Assembly: GCA_003934925.1 (NCBI GenBank)
Contig: JQIX01000057.1
Location: 1-34,583 of the forward strand
Direction of reading: 5' to 3'
From: Epsilonproteobacteria bacterium (ex Lamellibrachia satsuma)
Lineage (GTDB): Bacteria; Campylobacterota; Campylobacteria; Campylobacterales; Sulfurovaceae
Length of the DNA stretch: 34,583 nt
The position numbers were made by a program, and so were the translations under genes. This document shows positions 8,901 through 15,502 of the stretch, in pieces. The notes beneath the pieces were generated by a model. That model ran no database searches, was not told the DNA's origin, and was given only the letters and a program-made list of their open reading frames with translations. Position 1 is the stretch's first letter. Each line of letters starts with the position of its first letter.

Positions 8901-9039
8901 TGATGACGATCACCTGTGGCGGGTTCGCATCGGGGAAAAGGTTTTTAGGCAGTGTTACCAGTGCAATGATCCCCATAATAAAAAAAGCAGCGATCACCGA
9001 ATAGAGCAGGTAAGGCCTTTTGTAAAAAAACTCGAACAT
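5932..9039 (-). CDS. RND-family efflux pump, inner-membrane subunit
   Basis: The proton-driven pump of a tripartite efflux system. At 1035 residues it has the family length and the two-fold layout: TM1, a large periplasmic domain with PGATAQVAASTVSKPIEQEI near the start, TM2-6, the second half from about residue 520, and TM8-12 at the end. The proton-relay motif LGMLTDDAVVVLENIERH (paired Asp near residues 393-394) matches the AcrB D407/D408 region. Substrate class (drug/organic versus metal) cannot be fixed from sequence alone; the motif is closer to the hydrophobe type. The gene lies 3 bp after the adaptor gene. Confidence 0.95.
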   Translation of the reverse strand: MFEFFYKRPYLLYSVIAAFFIMGIIALVTLPKNLFPDANPPQVIVITNVPGATAQVAASTVSKPIEQEISRLGLVTDVSSINVANYSIVKAEFGYKKGLNAAAVDVANALSIVKAKLPKGTNPAIYTAGDFTLPVDVISLSPKNDLISLADIRKVADSFIKPMLLSNKAIGNVEVFGGYQSAINIEVDPFKAKKYHVNFETIAKAIGTLNRDMPIGFIKGKNDFYTVTFYGEKDNVQRLKQLQIMPNVRLGDISEVSWSYKKRTSGYLGNGKDSVALAVQRAPGGSVLDVSKAARAEMKDLEAKYPNIRFQISDTQRDLIEQANNNMLEALRDAVIYTLLVIMIFLGNFRAIVAAGLSIPMVFFSTMAIIWLTGGELNIVIYTAIILALGMLTDDAVVVLENIERHLTEGHEKLEDAIVKGTKEVLSPVFAGTVATIAILFPLMFVGGFPEKIFKPLIETLIIALLVSWFLSITFIPSLSKWLYKNGIGKTKIEGYFEWFYQNTIGRLVAPYVGIIKFSNGKFWFLRRMMLTMGVIAILLLSMKNIMPTIGKDAMPPMDTGIIKAQIAFSSNETVDSAERKIQPFLAWLDKQKWIKMSSVAFGTEPGVLSLGSGNLPAEATITINAVNRFKRKQTMWQLEDVIRDRLSHIEGLKRNDVFDFGATALSSIKATVDVRLSSPYVDGLPDASHEVNKAIQDVKGLTSVSTSWDKDFMEVELDIDENKALSYGITPYQIAMQLPIKGQVVGLNANFQSMNTQVVRLYLKGKFSQNIETLKLLPIATPKGEIPLSQIATLKRHLTFAKIERDKMLYSVDVNGYRSKRPVTHLTDDTVAALKDANITDIQIDQTGDIAQINDSFQRMLKAIGLGVIILIMTLIAIYKSVRMAFIMILVLPLSLIGAAWGMLLFEKPSCMPSLLGILLLFGIIIKNAVLLIDFYQEYRKKGESPFESAQEAVRVRFRPVMMTAFGTIAGMIPIALEQAVGLERLSPLADVAIGGLLVGTLLTLVYVPMYAYIFDSGNKKTNPIEKVEEFIES

Positions 9040-9042
9040 CTG

Positions 9043-10053
9043 CTACTCCTTTACTTTGAGCACATACCCACTGGTAAGTTTCAGTAAAATATCGGGTTTG
9101 GCCACTACGATCTTCTTGCCTGTAAGATCATTGGAGATCACTATACCCTGTTCCGCACTTTGTACAATATGGATCTCTTCTGCAACTGCATGATTTTTCT
9201 TAACAACAAGTACATAACTTTTGCCTTTTCTGTTCAGTACAGCATCAAACGGCAGCTCGATCGCCTTGCCTTCAAAGACCACGACATTGACTTCTACTCT
9301 TTCTCCTGCACTCAGACCATGACTGTCTTTTACATAGGCTTTATACTCTTTCAGTCCGTTAAAGGTACTGTTCAAGGCATGAAGGACATACTCTTTTCCT
9401 CCAAAGATAACTGCTTTGGGGACAATATCCTGCGGTGTTCTTACCAAAAGACTGAAACCGGTCTCAGCACTGATCTGAACCATTGGTTTGCCCGGCATAG
9501 TGACATCACCCACTGCGGCAAAGGTTTTTGCCACAATACCTGAGATCGGTGCCGTGATCGTTGCATAACTGAGCTGATTTTCCACCGCTTTAAGTTTAGC
9601 TCTGAGCGATGCTATTCCAGACTGTTCTTTTTGCAGCTGTTCGATCGAAGCACCTTTAACCTTGTAAAGCGCTTTGGTACGTTCGTGACTCTTAAGCAGA
9701 TTGGAGAGCGATACTTTAAGTGCCTCAATATTGGCAGTAAGATCTGTCGTATCGAGTTTGGCAACGATGTCTCCCTTTTTAACCTCAATACCGCTTTTGA
9801 CGATTTGCTCAACCCGTGAAGCGATACGTGATGAGAGGGTAACATCCGTTTCATTGACCGTCTGTGCCAGATAAGGCAGTGTGAGTTTCTCTTCGGCTGT
9901 TTTCGGTATCATCGTTCTTACGACGATCGGATAGATCTTTGCAGGTGGAAGAGAGGCCTCTTTGGCACGTTTATTGTGTATTGTTTTTATACCCAGTGCT
10001 GCCAATGCAGCAATAATAAGCAAAAACAGCAGTATTTTAAAAAATTTTTTCAT
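9043..10053 (-). CDS. RND efflux periplasmic adaptor (membrane fusion protein)
   Basis: Connects the RND pump to the TolC-type channel. It has an N-terminal membrane anchor or signal (residues 5-22), a lipoyl-like barrel-sandwich half at SRIASRVEQIVKSGIEVKKGD, an alpha-hairpin about residues 95-145, the second lipoyl half at ATITAPISGIVAKTFAAVGD, and a beta-barrel domain. The 336-residue length is compact but normal. It overlaps the upstream TolC-family gene by 4 bp. Confidence 0.93.
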   Translation of the reverse strand: MKKFFKILLFLLIIAALAALGIKTIHNKRAKEASLPPAKIYPIVVRTMIPKTAEEKLTLPYLAQTVNETDVTLSSRIASRVEQIVKSGIEVKKGDIVAKLDTTDLTANIEALKVSLSNLLKSHERTKALYKVKGASIEQLQKEQSGIASLRAKLKAVENQLSYATITAPISGIVAKTFAAVGDVTMPGKPMVQISAETGFSLLVRTPQDIVPKAVIFGGKEYVLHALNSTFNGLKEYKAYVKDSHGLSAGERVEVNVVVFEGKAIELPFDAVLNRKGKSYVLVVKKNHAVAEEIHIVQSAEQGIVISNDLTGKKIVVAKPDILLKLTSGYVLKVKE

Positions 10054-11324
10054 TTGACAATTCCTTTGAGATTATTTCCGTAAATGACGGCAAGCTGTGC
10101 GATGTCCTGCCATTTTTGTGCGTCTATTTTATAGAGATTTGCTTTGGCATTGGCCAGAGCATCTTCATAACGGAGGTACTCCTCCTGCGTGATCATTTTG
10201 TTTTCAAGAGAGACTTTGGCAACCTTAAGCAGTGCTTTCTGCTCTTTAACGCTTTTTTGTGCCAGTCCGAACGAACGTTTGAGCAGCAGTATCTCATGGC
10301 TGAGCTCTTTTGCTTTGACGTTCAATGTATCGCGTGTATCGTCTATGAGCGATCTCTCTTTATAGTAGTCAAGTTTTGCCTCTTCTACAGCTGTGGATTT
10401 GCTGCTGTCGTAGAGCGGAATATTCACATAGAGGCCTAGCATGCCATAGTTTGTATTCACAGACTCATCATTGTTGTAGGCATCGGCATTGCTGTGTGTA
10501 TAGCTTCCTTTCATTGCAAGCGTGGGATAGTAGCTTTCTTTGGCAGCTTTTATACCTGCCTTGCTTGCCCGGAGTTTCTTTTCCAAAGGAAGCAGTGCAA
10601 AGATCTTCCCTTCTTTGATATGTCGTTTTTGATGCAGAGGTACACTGTGTTTCAGTGAAATACCTGTCAATGTCTCCACTTTGGCAAAAAGACTGTTTGT
10701 CTGCTGGTCAATACCGATAATATTCATCTTAAGCTCATTGATATGCGTATCAAGCGTAAGAAGCTGGCTCTGTGCAGCGCGTCCTTCTTTGACCATGAGT
10801 GCAACTTTTTTTCTCGTTGCAAGTATAGATTTCTTCTTGGTGAGAAGAGCACCTTTGAGTGATTCCATGTAACGCAGATATGCCACAGCACCTACGACAC
10901 CTGCTTCTCTCTGTATAAGGTTGAGCCGTTTTTTGTCTTTGGCAGCCAGATGCATGAGAGAGGCTTTCTCTTTGAGGGTATAGAGGGATTTGACAAATAC
11001 TGGCCAACTGAACTGCACCCCCAGACGGCTGATGTTCTTGCTGAAAGGCAGTGCTGCACCGGGAGTTTGCATTTCAGTGGGAAGTACAGGCCTCAGGTTG
11101 GAAGGTCGGTTATAGACTTCATATCCGGCAAAAGCATCGAGCTTGGGCATGAATTTGTCTGAGATCCTGCGTTCTCCCAGTGCCCCTCTTTGTACCTCGA
11201 GTGCATCGAGTGTACTCTGCGGCCGGTGTTTGACCGCATCAAGCAGGGTAGTGATACTTGCAGCATGGGCAAGATGACCCGCCAAAAGCAATGATATTCC
11301 CATCTTTAAAGTATTGGTTCTCAC
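10050..11324 (-). CDS. TolC-family outer-membrane efflux protein
   Basis: Outer-membrane channel and periplasmic tunnel of the tripartite pump. A cleavable signal peptide ends around residue 21 (AHAA). The mature region is largely long alpha-helical coiled-coil stretches in two related halves, with Ala/Leu/Lys-rich helices near residues 130-215 and 330-415, as in OEP family members. Length of 424 is standard. It overlaps tetR by 4 bp on its 5' side and the adaptor by 4 bp on its 3' side. Confidence 0.92.
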   Translation of the reverse strand: MRTNTLKMGISLLLAGHLAHAASITTLLDAVKHRPQSTLDALEVQRGALGERRISDKFMPKLDAFAGYEVYNRPSNLRPVLPTEMQTPGAALPFSKNISRLGVQFSWPVFVKSLYTLKEKASLMHLAAKDKKRLNLIQREAGVVGAVAYLRYMESLKGALLTKKKSILATRKKVALMVKEGRAAQSQLLTLDTHINELKMNIIGIDQQTNSLFAKVETLTGISLKHSVPLHQKRHIKEGKIFALLPLEKKLRASKAGIKAAKESYYPTLAMKGSYTHSNADAYNNDESVNTNYGMLGLYVNIPLYDSSKSTAVEEAKLDYYKERSLIDDTRDTLNVKAKELSHEILLLKRSFGLAQKSVKEQKALLKVAKVSLENKMITQEEYLRYEDALANAKANLYKIDAQKWQDIAQLAVIYGNNLKGIVK

Positions 11325-11962
11325 TTATTCTCCTTTAGCATTAGTTTTATCTTTTTGATGACATACTCCGCGATCTCATCTATATCGCATTCGGCACAGG
11401 TATCGACCTCTATATCTTCCAGCTGCGCAGCTTTGATACGCAAAGGTTTGGTCGTTACCATGAGGTTGAGCGTTCCCAGGACCATGAAGTAGAGTATCAT
11501 GGGGATGGCTTCATGAAAACATCCTTTTTCTTCTCCGCGTTTGAGTATATCGCTGAAAAGTGCAAAAAGCTGCCGCATGGAAGAAAAGAGCAGTTCAGGT
11601 ATGATCGCACCGCTGTCACTGAGTTCTTTAAGAAGCAGTGCAGGGAGGTAGGGGTGAGAGCAGGCGAATTTCGCATAGGTACGGATGAACCCTTCAAGCT
11701 CCTGCTGGGGTGTCTCATGGGTTTTGTTCTCTTCAAGAACTGTTTTCTGTATCTCTTCAAGGACATCGTGCATGACTGCTTCATACAGCCCTTTTTTGTT
11801 CTTGAAGTAGTAAAAGACCATCGCCTTGTTCAGCCCGCACATACCTGCCAGCTCATCCATAGATGCGGAAGCATAGCCTTTCTGGGAAAAGAGCTGTATG
11901 GCGTTGGTGATGATGAGTGCCTTGGAAACATCGGCATCTCTTTTTTGTATTTTTTTGGGCAT
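11321..11962 (-). CDS. TetR/AcrR-family repressor of the efflux operon
   Basis: An N-terminal TetR DNA-binding domain: AIQLFSQKGYASASMDELAG followed by the recognition helix region LNKAMVFYYFKNKKGLYEAV (residues 44-63). The C-terminal ligand domain carries an unusual Cys pair (DTCAECD) near residue 195 that could sense thiol-reactive compounds or metals. It is the first gene of the operon, with an AGGAG ribosome site 5 nt before the ATG, and sits directly downstream of a palindromic operator overlapping its own -10. Autorepression with induction by the pumped compound is therefore likely. Confidence 0.92.
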   Translation of the reverse strand: MPKKIQKRDADVSKALIITNAIQLFSQKGYASASMDELAGMCGLNKAMVFYYFKNKKGLYEAVMHDVLEEIQKTVLEENKTHETPQQELEGFIRTYAKFACSHPYLPALLLKELSDSGAIIPELLFSSMRQLFALFSDILKRGEEKGCFHEAIPMILYFMVLGTLNLMVTTKPLRIKAAQLEDIEVDTCAECDIDEIAEYVIKKIKLMLKENK

Positions 11963-11974
11963 ACTGCTCCTAAT

Positions 11975-11996
11975 TAATTAACTGGTTAGTTAATTA
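11975..11996. promoter_or_regulatory. Palindromic operator for the TetR regulator
   Basis: Perfect 9-bp arms TAATTAACT and AGTTAATTA flank the 4-bp spacer GGTT. The arms overlap the -10 hexamer of the minus-strand tetR promoter. Size and position are those expected of an autoregulatory TetR operator. Binding is inferred, not shown. Confidence 0.75.
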
Positions 11997-11998
11997 TA
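11993..11998 (-). promoter_or_regulatory. -10 box of the tetR-efflux operon
   Basis: TATAAT on the minus strand, about 30 nt before the tetR ATG and overlapping the outer arm of the operator. A G-rich tract lies about 22-43 bp further upstream. No clear -35 hexamer is visible, which is common in Campylobacterota. Confidence 0.65.
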
Positions 11999-12019
11999 CT
12001 GTTTCTTTTCTTAATGTTT

Positions 12020-12041
12020 GGGTTGGGGAAGGGGGGGGAGG
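12020..12041 (+). other. G-run tract with an 8-G homopolymer, possible G-quadruplex
   Basis: Runs of 3, 4, 8 and 2 guanines separated by 1-2 nt, in an otherwise AT-rich 103-bp intergenic space between the tetR promoter and the archaemetzincin stop. The run of 8 can supply two G-triplets, so a four-triplet quadruplex is possible. G homopolymers of this length are the usual slippery tracts in Campylobacterota. Confidence 0.7.
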
Positions 12042-12065
12042 AAAATATAAAACAATATACTATAT

Positions 12066-12608
12066 CTACCGGCACACACTCTCTTTGGCTTTCTTCTCGC
12101 ACTTCGCACAAAAACGATAGCCTTTCTCGTCAGTATCTGCCAGAGAATTGGAAAAATGCATTACACAGTGTGGATCAGGGCAATGGGGCAGTCCTAAAAC
12201 ATGCCCAATCTCATGTACCGCTTCGGTAAGCATTCTTTTGAAATAGAGTTCGTCATTTTTTGGCAGTCCCCAAAAGCGGTTGTCCAGGCGTTTGAGCGAT
12301 ATTACACAGATACCCGCAGGACTGGCAAGTCCGAAGATGAAGTTGAGTCCCGGTGCGTAGAGGTCCTCCTTCGTGATCCCCAGCATGATCTCTTTGGGGT
12401 CATTTCGCAGAGTAAAGAGTTTTTCCAGAAACGGCTCTCCCGCGAACTGTTCTCTATTTCCACTGTAGGAGTAGGCTGGAATAGGCTCTTCTACAGTATA
12501 TGAAACCTCTATGTCAAAGATCTCTTTTAGTGCATTTTGCAGTGCATCACGCCATTTCCAATCCCCGAGGTCAAAAGGGCAGATAGTAATTTGATTATAT
12601 TTGCACAT
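12066..12608 (-). CDS. Archaemetzincin-type zinc metalloprotease
   Basis: A 180-residue cytoplasmic protein (no signal peptide) carrying the extended archaemetzincin signature: HEIGHVLGLPHC near residues 132-143, then CVMHFSNSL (the Met-turn region), then FCAKC near 166-170. The three His and Glu bind and activate Zn; the four Cys form a second zinc site typical of this family. The ATG at 12608 is preferred over a GTG three codons upstream because AAGGAG sits 8 nt before it. Physiological substrate is unknown for the family. It lies 33 bp after the pentapeptide-repeat gene on the same strand and may be co-transcribed. Confidence 0.92.
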   Translation of the reverse strand: MCKYNQITICPFDLGDWKWRDALQNALKEIFDIEVSYTVEEPIPAYSYSGNREQFAGEPFLEKLFTLRNDPKEIMLGITKEDLYAPGLNFIFGLASPAGICVISLKRLDNRFWGLPKNDELYFKRMLTEAVHEIGHVLGLPHCPDPHCVMHFSNSLADTDEKGYRFCAKCEKKAKESVCR

Positions 12609-12641
12609 GAAGTTCACTCCTTTTTGGATTAGGCTGTCTGT

Positions 12642-13127
12642 TTATTGAGGGATTCCTACAACGTTTTTATGAAAAAATGTTTTATATAAGATAGCACCTT
12701 TAAAGGTTGAATTGGTTAAATCGTTTTTGTCAAATATTGCTGAGCCCAATGCAGATTCATCAAAATTACATCGGTCTATCGCCGCATTGGAAAAATCACC
12801 TTTCCAAATTCGTGCTCCAAAAAAATTTACATGTTTCAAGGTTGCATTCACAAATTTAGACCCTTTTAAATTTGATCTCTCAAATATGGCATCAGTGAGA
12901 TCCGCATGCGTAAAATCTGCCTTATGTGCAAGTGTATTCGTCAAATCGGCATGACTTAAATTTGCATCACTGAGATCTGACATAGTTAAGTCAATACCTC
13001 TTAGATCGGCATAACTTAGATCACATTTAGGACAATCTCCATCTTCTTTGAGCTGCTTTAGATCATTGGCATCAAAAGCCGGAAGCAGACTGATGAAGAG
13101 CATAATCGATAATAGTATTTTTTTCAT
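12642..13127 (-). CDS. Secreted pentapeptide-repeat protein
   Basis: A signal peptide (residues 1-18) precedes a CPKC pair near residues 32-35, then about 20 tandem A(D/N)Lxx-type pentapeptides (ADLRG, SDLSD, ANLSH, ADLTN and similar) to about residue 150, which predict a right-handed quadrilateral beta-helix. It overlaps the thioredoxin-like gene by 4 bp (ATGA), so the two are translationally coupled. Its role is unknown; the CxxC next to a periplasmic thioredoxin could be a redox substrate (inference). Confidence 0.88.
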   Translation of the reverse strand: MKKILLSIMLFISLLPAFDANDLKQLKEDGDCPKCDLSYADLRGIDLTMSDLSDANLSHADLTNTLAHKADFTHADLTDAIFERSNLKGSKFVNATLKHVNFFGARIWKGDFSNAAIDRCNFDESALGSAIFDKNDLTNSTFKGAILYKTFFHKNVVGIPQ

Positions 13128-13504
13128 TTTAATTCTTTTAGACTTTTAAGAAATTTATCGGGTTTGTCTCCACCGATAATTTTGTTTTTCTCTTTTGCAT
13201 CTTCGCCGATAAAGAAAAATGTAGGAATGCCAATATAATCAAATCCCTTTGGTAATGTATCTTTTTGAATATCAAGGCTTAAAACAATAAAATGCTTTTG
13301 TATATAATCAGCAACCTCTTTGTTTTTAAAAACAACCTCTTTCATATAGTTACACTCCGGACACCATGTTGCAGAATACATCATCATTACTTCTTTGTTC
13401 TGACTTTTGGCTTTTTGCAATGCTTTATGAAAGTCATGCTCAAAGTGAAGTTCACCAGCAATTAATGCTATTCCTAATGTGATCATTATTATTAAATATC
13501 TCAT
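13124..13504 (-). CDS. Periplasmic thioredoxin-like protein (SoxW-type)
   Basis: A signal sequence (about 17 residues) and a compact thioredoxin fold with the redox motif WCPEC near residues 48-52 (preceded by MYSAT), and a cis-Pro segment GIPTFFFIG. The KNKEVADYIQKHFIVLSLDI stretch is typical of the SoxW/thioredoxin_2 group acting on periplasmic thiols or sulfur intermediates. AAAGG lies 6 nt before the ATG. It is 40 bp downstream of arsR on the same strand. Confidence 0.88.
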   Translation of the reverse strand: MRYLIIMITLGIALIAGELHFEHDFHKALQKAKSQNKEVMMMYSATWCPECNYMKEVVFKNKEVADYIQKHFIVLSLDIQKDTLPKGFDYIGIPTFFFIGEDAKEKNKIIGGDKPDKFLKSLKELK

Positions 13505-13544
13505 TTTTTACCTTTTATTGTTTTTATGTAGAGACCCGAGAGGG

Positions 13545-13865
13545 CTATTTCTCATTGTCCGAGGAACAAGATCCTTCAAACTCAGGCAGATCCATATCCA
13601 GATAGCTGATCTCTTTGAGTATATCCTGTCTGAAAGCATCGAGAGGAGAGCGTATGGCGTAGTAGGCCCAGCGTCCTTTTCTTTCTACCTTGAGGAAGCC
13701 CGCCTCTTTGAGGATCTTAAGGTGGCGTGAAATGCGTGACTGTATCATACCAAAGGCACTTTCCAGATCGCAAACACATACTGCACCATGCATATCTATA
13801 AATCGAAGTATTTTAAGGCGGGTCTCATCATTGAGCGCACCGATCGTTTTTAAAAAAGTTTCCAT
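13545..13865 (-). CDS. ArsR-family metalloregulator
   Basis: A winged-helix ArsR/SmtB repressor of 106 residues. The alpha-3 motif with Cys at 30 and 32 (AVCVCDLESAF) resembles the arsenite/antimonite-sensing ELCVCDL site, and a third Cys lies in the C-terminal tail (EGSCSSD). The DNA-recognition helix is about residues 42-56 (QSRISRHLKILKEAG). It is divergent from the CopZ-like gene with a 96-bp shared control region containing two palindromes. The likely ligand is a soft metal or metalloid; whether Cu, As or another is not decidable here. Confidence 0.9.
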   Translation of the reverse strand: METFLKTIGALNDETRLKILRFIDMHGAVCVCDLESAFGMIQSRISRHLKILKEAGFLKVERKGRWAYYAIRSPLDAFRQDILKEISYLDMDLPEFEGSCSSDNEK

Positions 13866-13894
13866 ATGGACAGTATATCATATCGGGAAATATA

Positions 13895-13912
13895 TATCAA
13901 GATATATTGATA
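13895..13912. promoter_or_regulatory. Candidate ArsR operator
   Basis: Inverted repeat TATCAA-N6-TTGATA in the arsR/copZ-like divergent region, 30 bp upstream of the arsR ATG. Arms and spacing are like operators of ArsR/SmtB proteins, so it could control both directions. Confidence 0.6.
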
Positions 13913-13930
13913 CATATAAAGTACACAAAG

Positions 13931-13944
13931 AAAGTATATACTTT
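13931..13944. promoter_or_regulatory. Second palindrome in the arsR/copZ intergenic region
   Basis: AAAGTATATACTTT is a perfect 14-bp palindrome, 17 bp before the CopZ-like ATG and just upstream of its AAGGAG ribosome site. It may be an additional operator half or a stem at the mRNA 5' end. Confidence 0.45.
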
Positions 13945-13961
13945 GAAAGAAGGAGTTCAAA

Positions 13962-14471
13962 ATGTTCAGTATTAAACCTAAAGATCATCCGGAATCATGT
14001 ACCGCCGATGCACATCACTGCTGCAGTACTCAGCCAAAAGGAAAAATGGAGTGTCCTGTATGTCACAAGAAAGCAAAAGGTGTATTGGCAAAGACATTGA
14101 AACATCTGCTGACCGATAAGGCGAAAGCAACACTTTCATCTTTAGATGGATTTTACTACTGTAAAACACCCTTCTGTGAAGTGGTATATTTTAGGGATGA
14201 AACTGTTTTAACACAAAAAGAGATGTCTGTCATTGTCGGATTGAAAGAGGGGGCTGTGCCTGCCACGGTTTGTTACTGTTTTAACTGGACCAAAGAGAAG
14301 ATCAGGGAAGAGTTGCAGGCGAACGGAAAAACAAAAGCACTTGAAGATATCAAGGCAAAAATGGAAGATCCAGGTTGTTCCTGTGAAATACTCAATCCCA
14401 GTGGCGGATGCTGCCTGGGTGATGTTGGAAAAGCGATCAAAGAGATAGAAAAAGAGTTGCTATCACCATAA
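13962..14471 (+). CDS. CopZ-type iron-sulfur/zinc metallochaperone
   Basis: A 169-residue Cys-rich cytoplasmic protein. The order is a short Cys/His N-terminus (CTADAHHCC), a CPVCHKKAKGV zinc-knuckle segment near residues 31-41, a CKTPFCEVVYF segment near 67-77, a CYCFNWTKE segment near 104-112, and a final CSC...CC cluster near 138-150. This is the arrangement of the N-terminal [2Fe-2S]/Zn region of Archaeoglobus-type CopZ. The C-terminal HMA copper domain of that protein is absent, as in many bacterial members called Fe-S cluster-binding metallochaperones. AAGGAG lies 6 nt before the ATG. Divergent from the ArsR regulator. Confidence 0.82.
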   Translation: MFSIKPKDHPESCTADAHHCCSTQPKGKMECPVCHKKAKGVLAKTLKHLLTDKAKATLSSLDGFYYCKTPFCEVVYFRDETVLTQKEMSVIVGLKEGAVPATVCYCFNWTKEKIREELQANGKTKALEDIKAKMEDPGCSCEILNPSGGCCLGDVGKAIKEIEKELLSP

Positions 14472-14485
14472 AAGGAATCCGGGTA

Positions 14486-14668
14486 TCAGAGGTTAATATC
14501 TGTTCCTACTCCAACACTGCCATGAACACCATTTTCACTGTCAGCATACACTTCTGATGTACTCGCTGTATTACCGGAAATAGCTGTACCGCCCAGACCT
14601 ACACCTATGCTTGGTGTGCAGCCGCTTAAAAACAGGAGCAGCAAAAGAGATAAACCAATTATTTTCAT
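14486..14668 (-). CDS. Small glycine-rich lipoprotein
   Basis: A 60-residue protein with a signal peptide and lipobox LSGC (Cys at 17). The short mature part is rich in Gly/Ser/Val (SIGVGLGGTAISGNTAS) and ends in a VGVGTDINL strand-like motif. It follows znuB by 33 bp on the same strand and may be the last gene of the zinc operon. No known family. Confidence 0.65.
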   Translation of the reverse strand: MKIIGLSLLLLLFLSGCTPSIGVGLGGTAISGNTASTSEVYADSENGVHGSVGVGTDINL

Positions 14669-14701
14669 AATGATTCCTTTTATTTAGAATGCCTCATTAT
14701 A

Positions 14702-15502
14702 TCATTTTTTATGGTAGAACAATAGAAAAAGCCCTAAAAAAGCAGCAGATACAAGTATGATAGATGCTCCTGAGGTAAGGTTATATGTATAGGAGAACCA
14801 TAGCCCTATAAGGGTAAAGAAAGCTGCGATAGCCCCCGAGATGAACATCATGGAAAAGAGGCTGTTAGAGAGTTTTTCCGCGATATAAACAGGGATGGTC
14901 AGCATGGCAATGACCAAAATAAGCCCTACAACTTTGATAGCTACGACTACTGTCATAGCAGAGAGAATAAGAATGAGTGTGTAAAAGAACTTTACATTAA
15001 TACCGCGAAGGGCTGCATATTCGCTGTCATAGGAGACTGCAAGGATGTTCCTGTAGCCAAACGTGATGACCAGCAAGATCACGGCAAGCAAACCTCCCAT
15101 AAAGTAAAGGTCCTGTGTATTCACTGCCAGAATGGAGCCAAAAAGATAGCCCATCAGATCGACATTATATCCGGGTGTGAGGTCCACAAAAATAACCCCT
15201 ATTGCCATGCCGACTGCCCAGATGAGCCCTATGAAAGTATCGATACGATGACGGTTCTTCAGTGTAAGTACTGCAATAAGAATGGCTGCCCCTACGGCAA
15301 AAAGAGATGCTCCCAGGAAAATAGGCAGTCCGAAATAAACAGCCAGTCCTATACCGCCGTAAGAAGTGTGGGCAATGCCTCCTGCAAGAAAGACCATGCG
15401 ATTGACCACGATGAGAGAGCCGATGACACCTGCTGCAAAACTGACCAGTATCCCTGCAAGAAGGGCATGCTGTACAAAATCAAAAGAGAGGGCTTCTATC
15501 AT
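14702..15502 (-). CDS. znuB: Zinc/manganese ABC transporter permease (ZnuB-like)
   Basis: A 266-residue inner-membrane permease of the ABC-3 family with about seven to eight hydrophobic helices. The segment GLILVIAMLTIPVYIAEKLSNS includes the P-x-x-x-A-x-x contact region for the ATPase, and VVNRMVFLAGGIAHTSYGGIGLA is the characteristic N-terminal stretch. It overlaps the ATPase gene by 4 bp. Confidence 0.92.
   Translation of the reverse strand: MIEALSFDFVQHALLAGILVSFAAGVIGSLIVVNRMVFLAGGIAHTSYGGIGLAVYFGLPIFLGASLFAVGAAILIAVLTLKNRHRIDTFIGLIWAVGMAIGVIFVDLTPGYNVDLMGYLFGSILAVNTQDLYFMGGLLAVILLVITFGYRNILAVSYDSEYAALRGINVKFFYTLILILSAMTVVVAIKVVGLILVIAMLTIPVYIAEKLSNSLFSMMFISGAIAAFFTLIGLWFSYTYNLTSGASIILVSAAFLGLFLLFYHKK

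Noticed and set aside
5239-9004. Several plus-strand open frames opposite the DUF4395 and RND genes
   Set aside because: Shadows of the conserved minus-strand genes; the proteins lack any recognisable motif.
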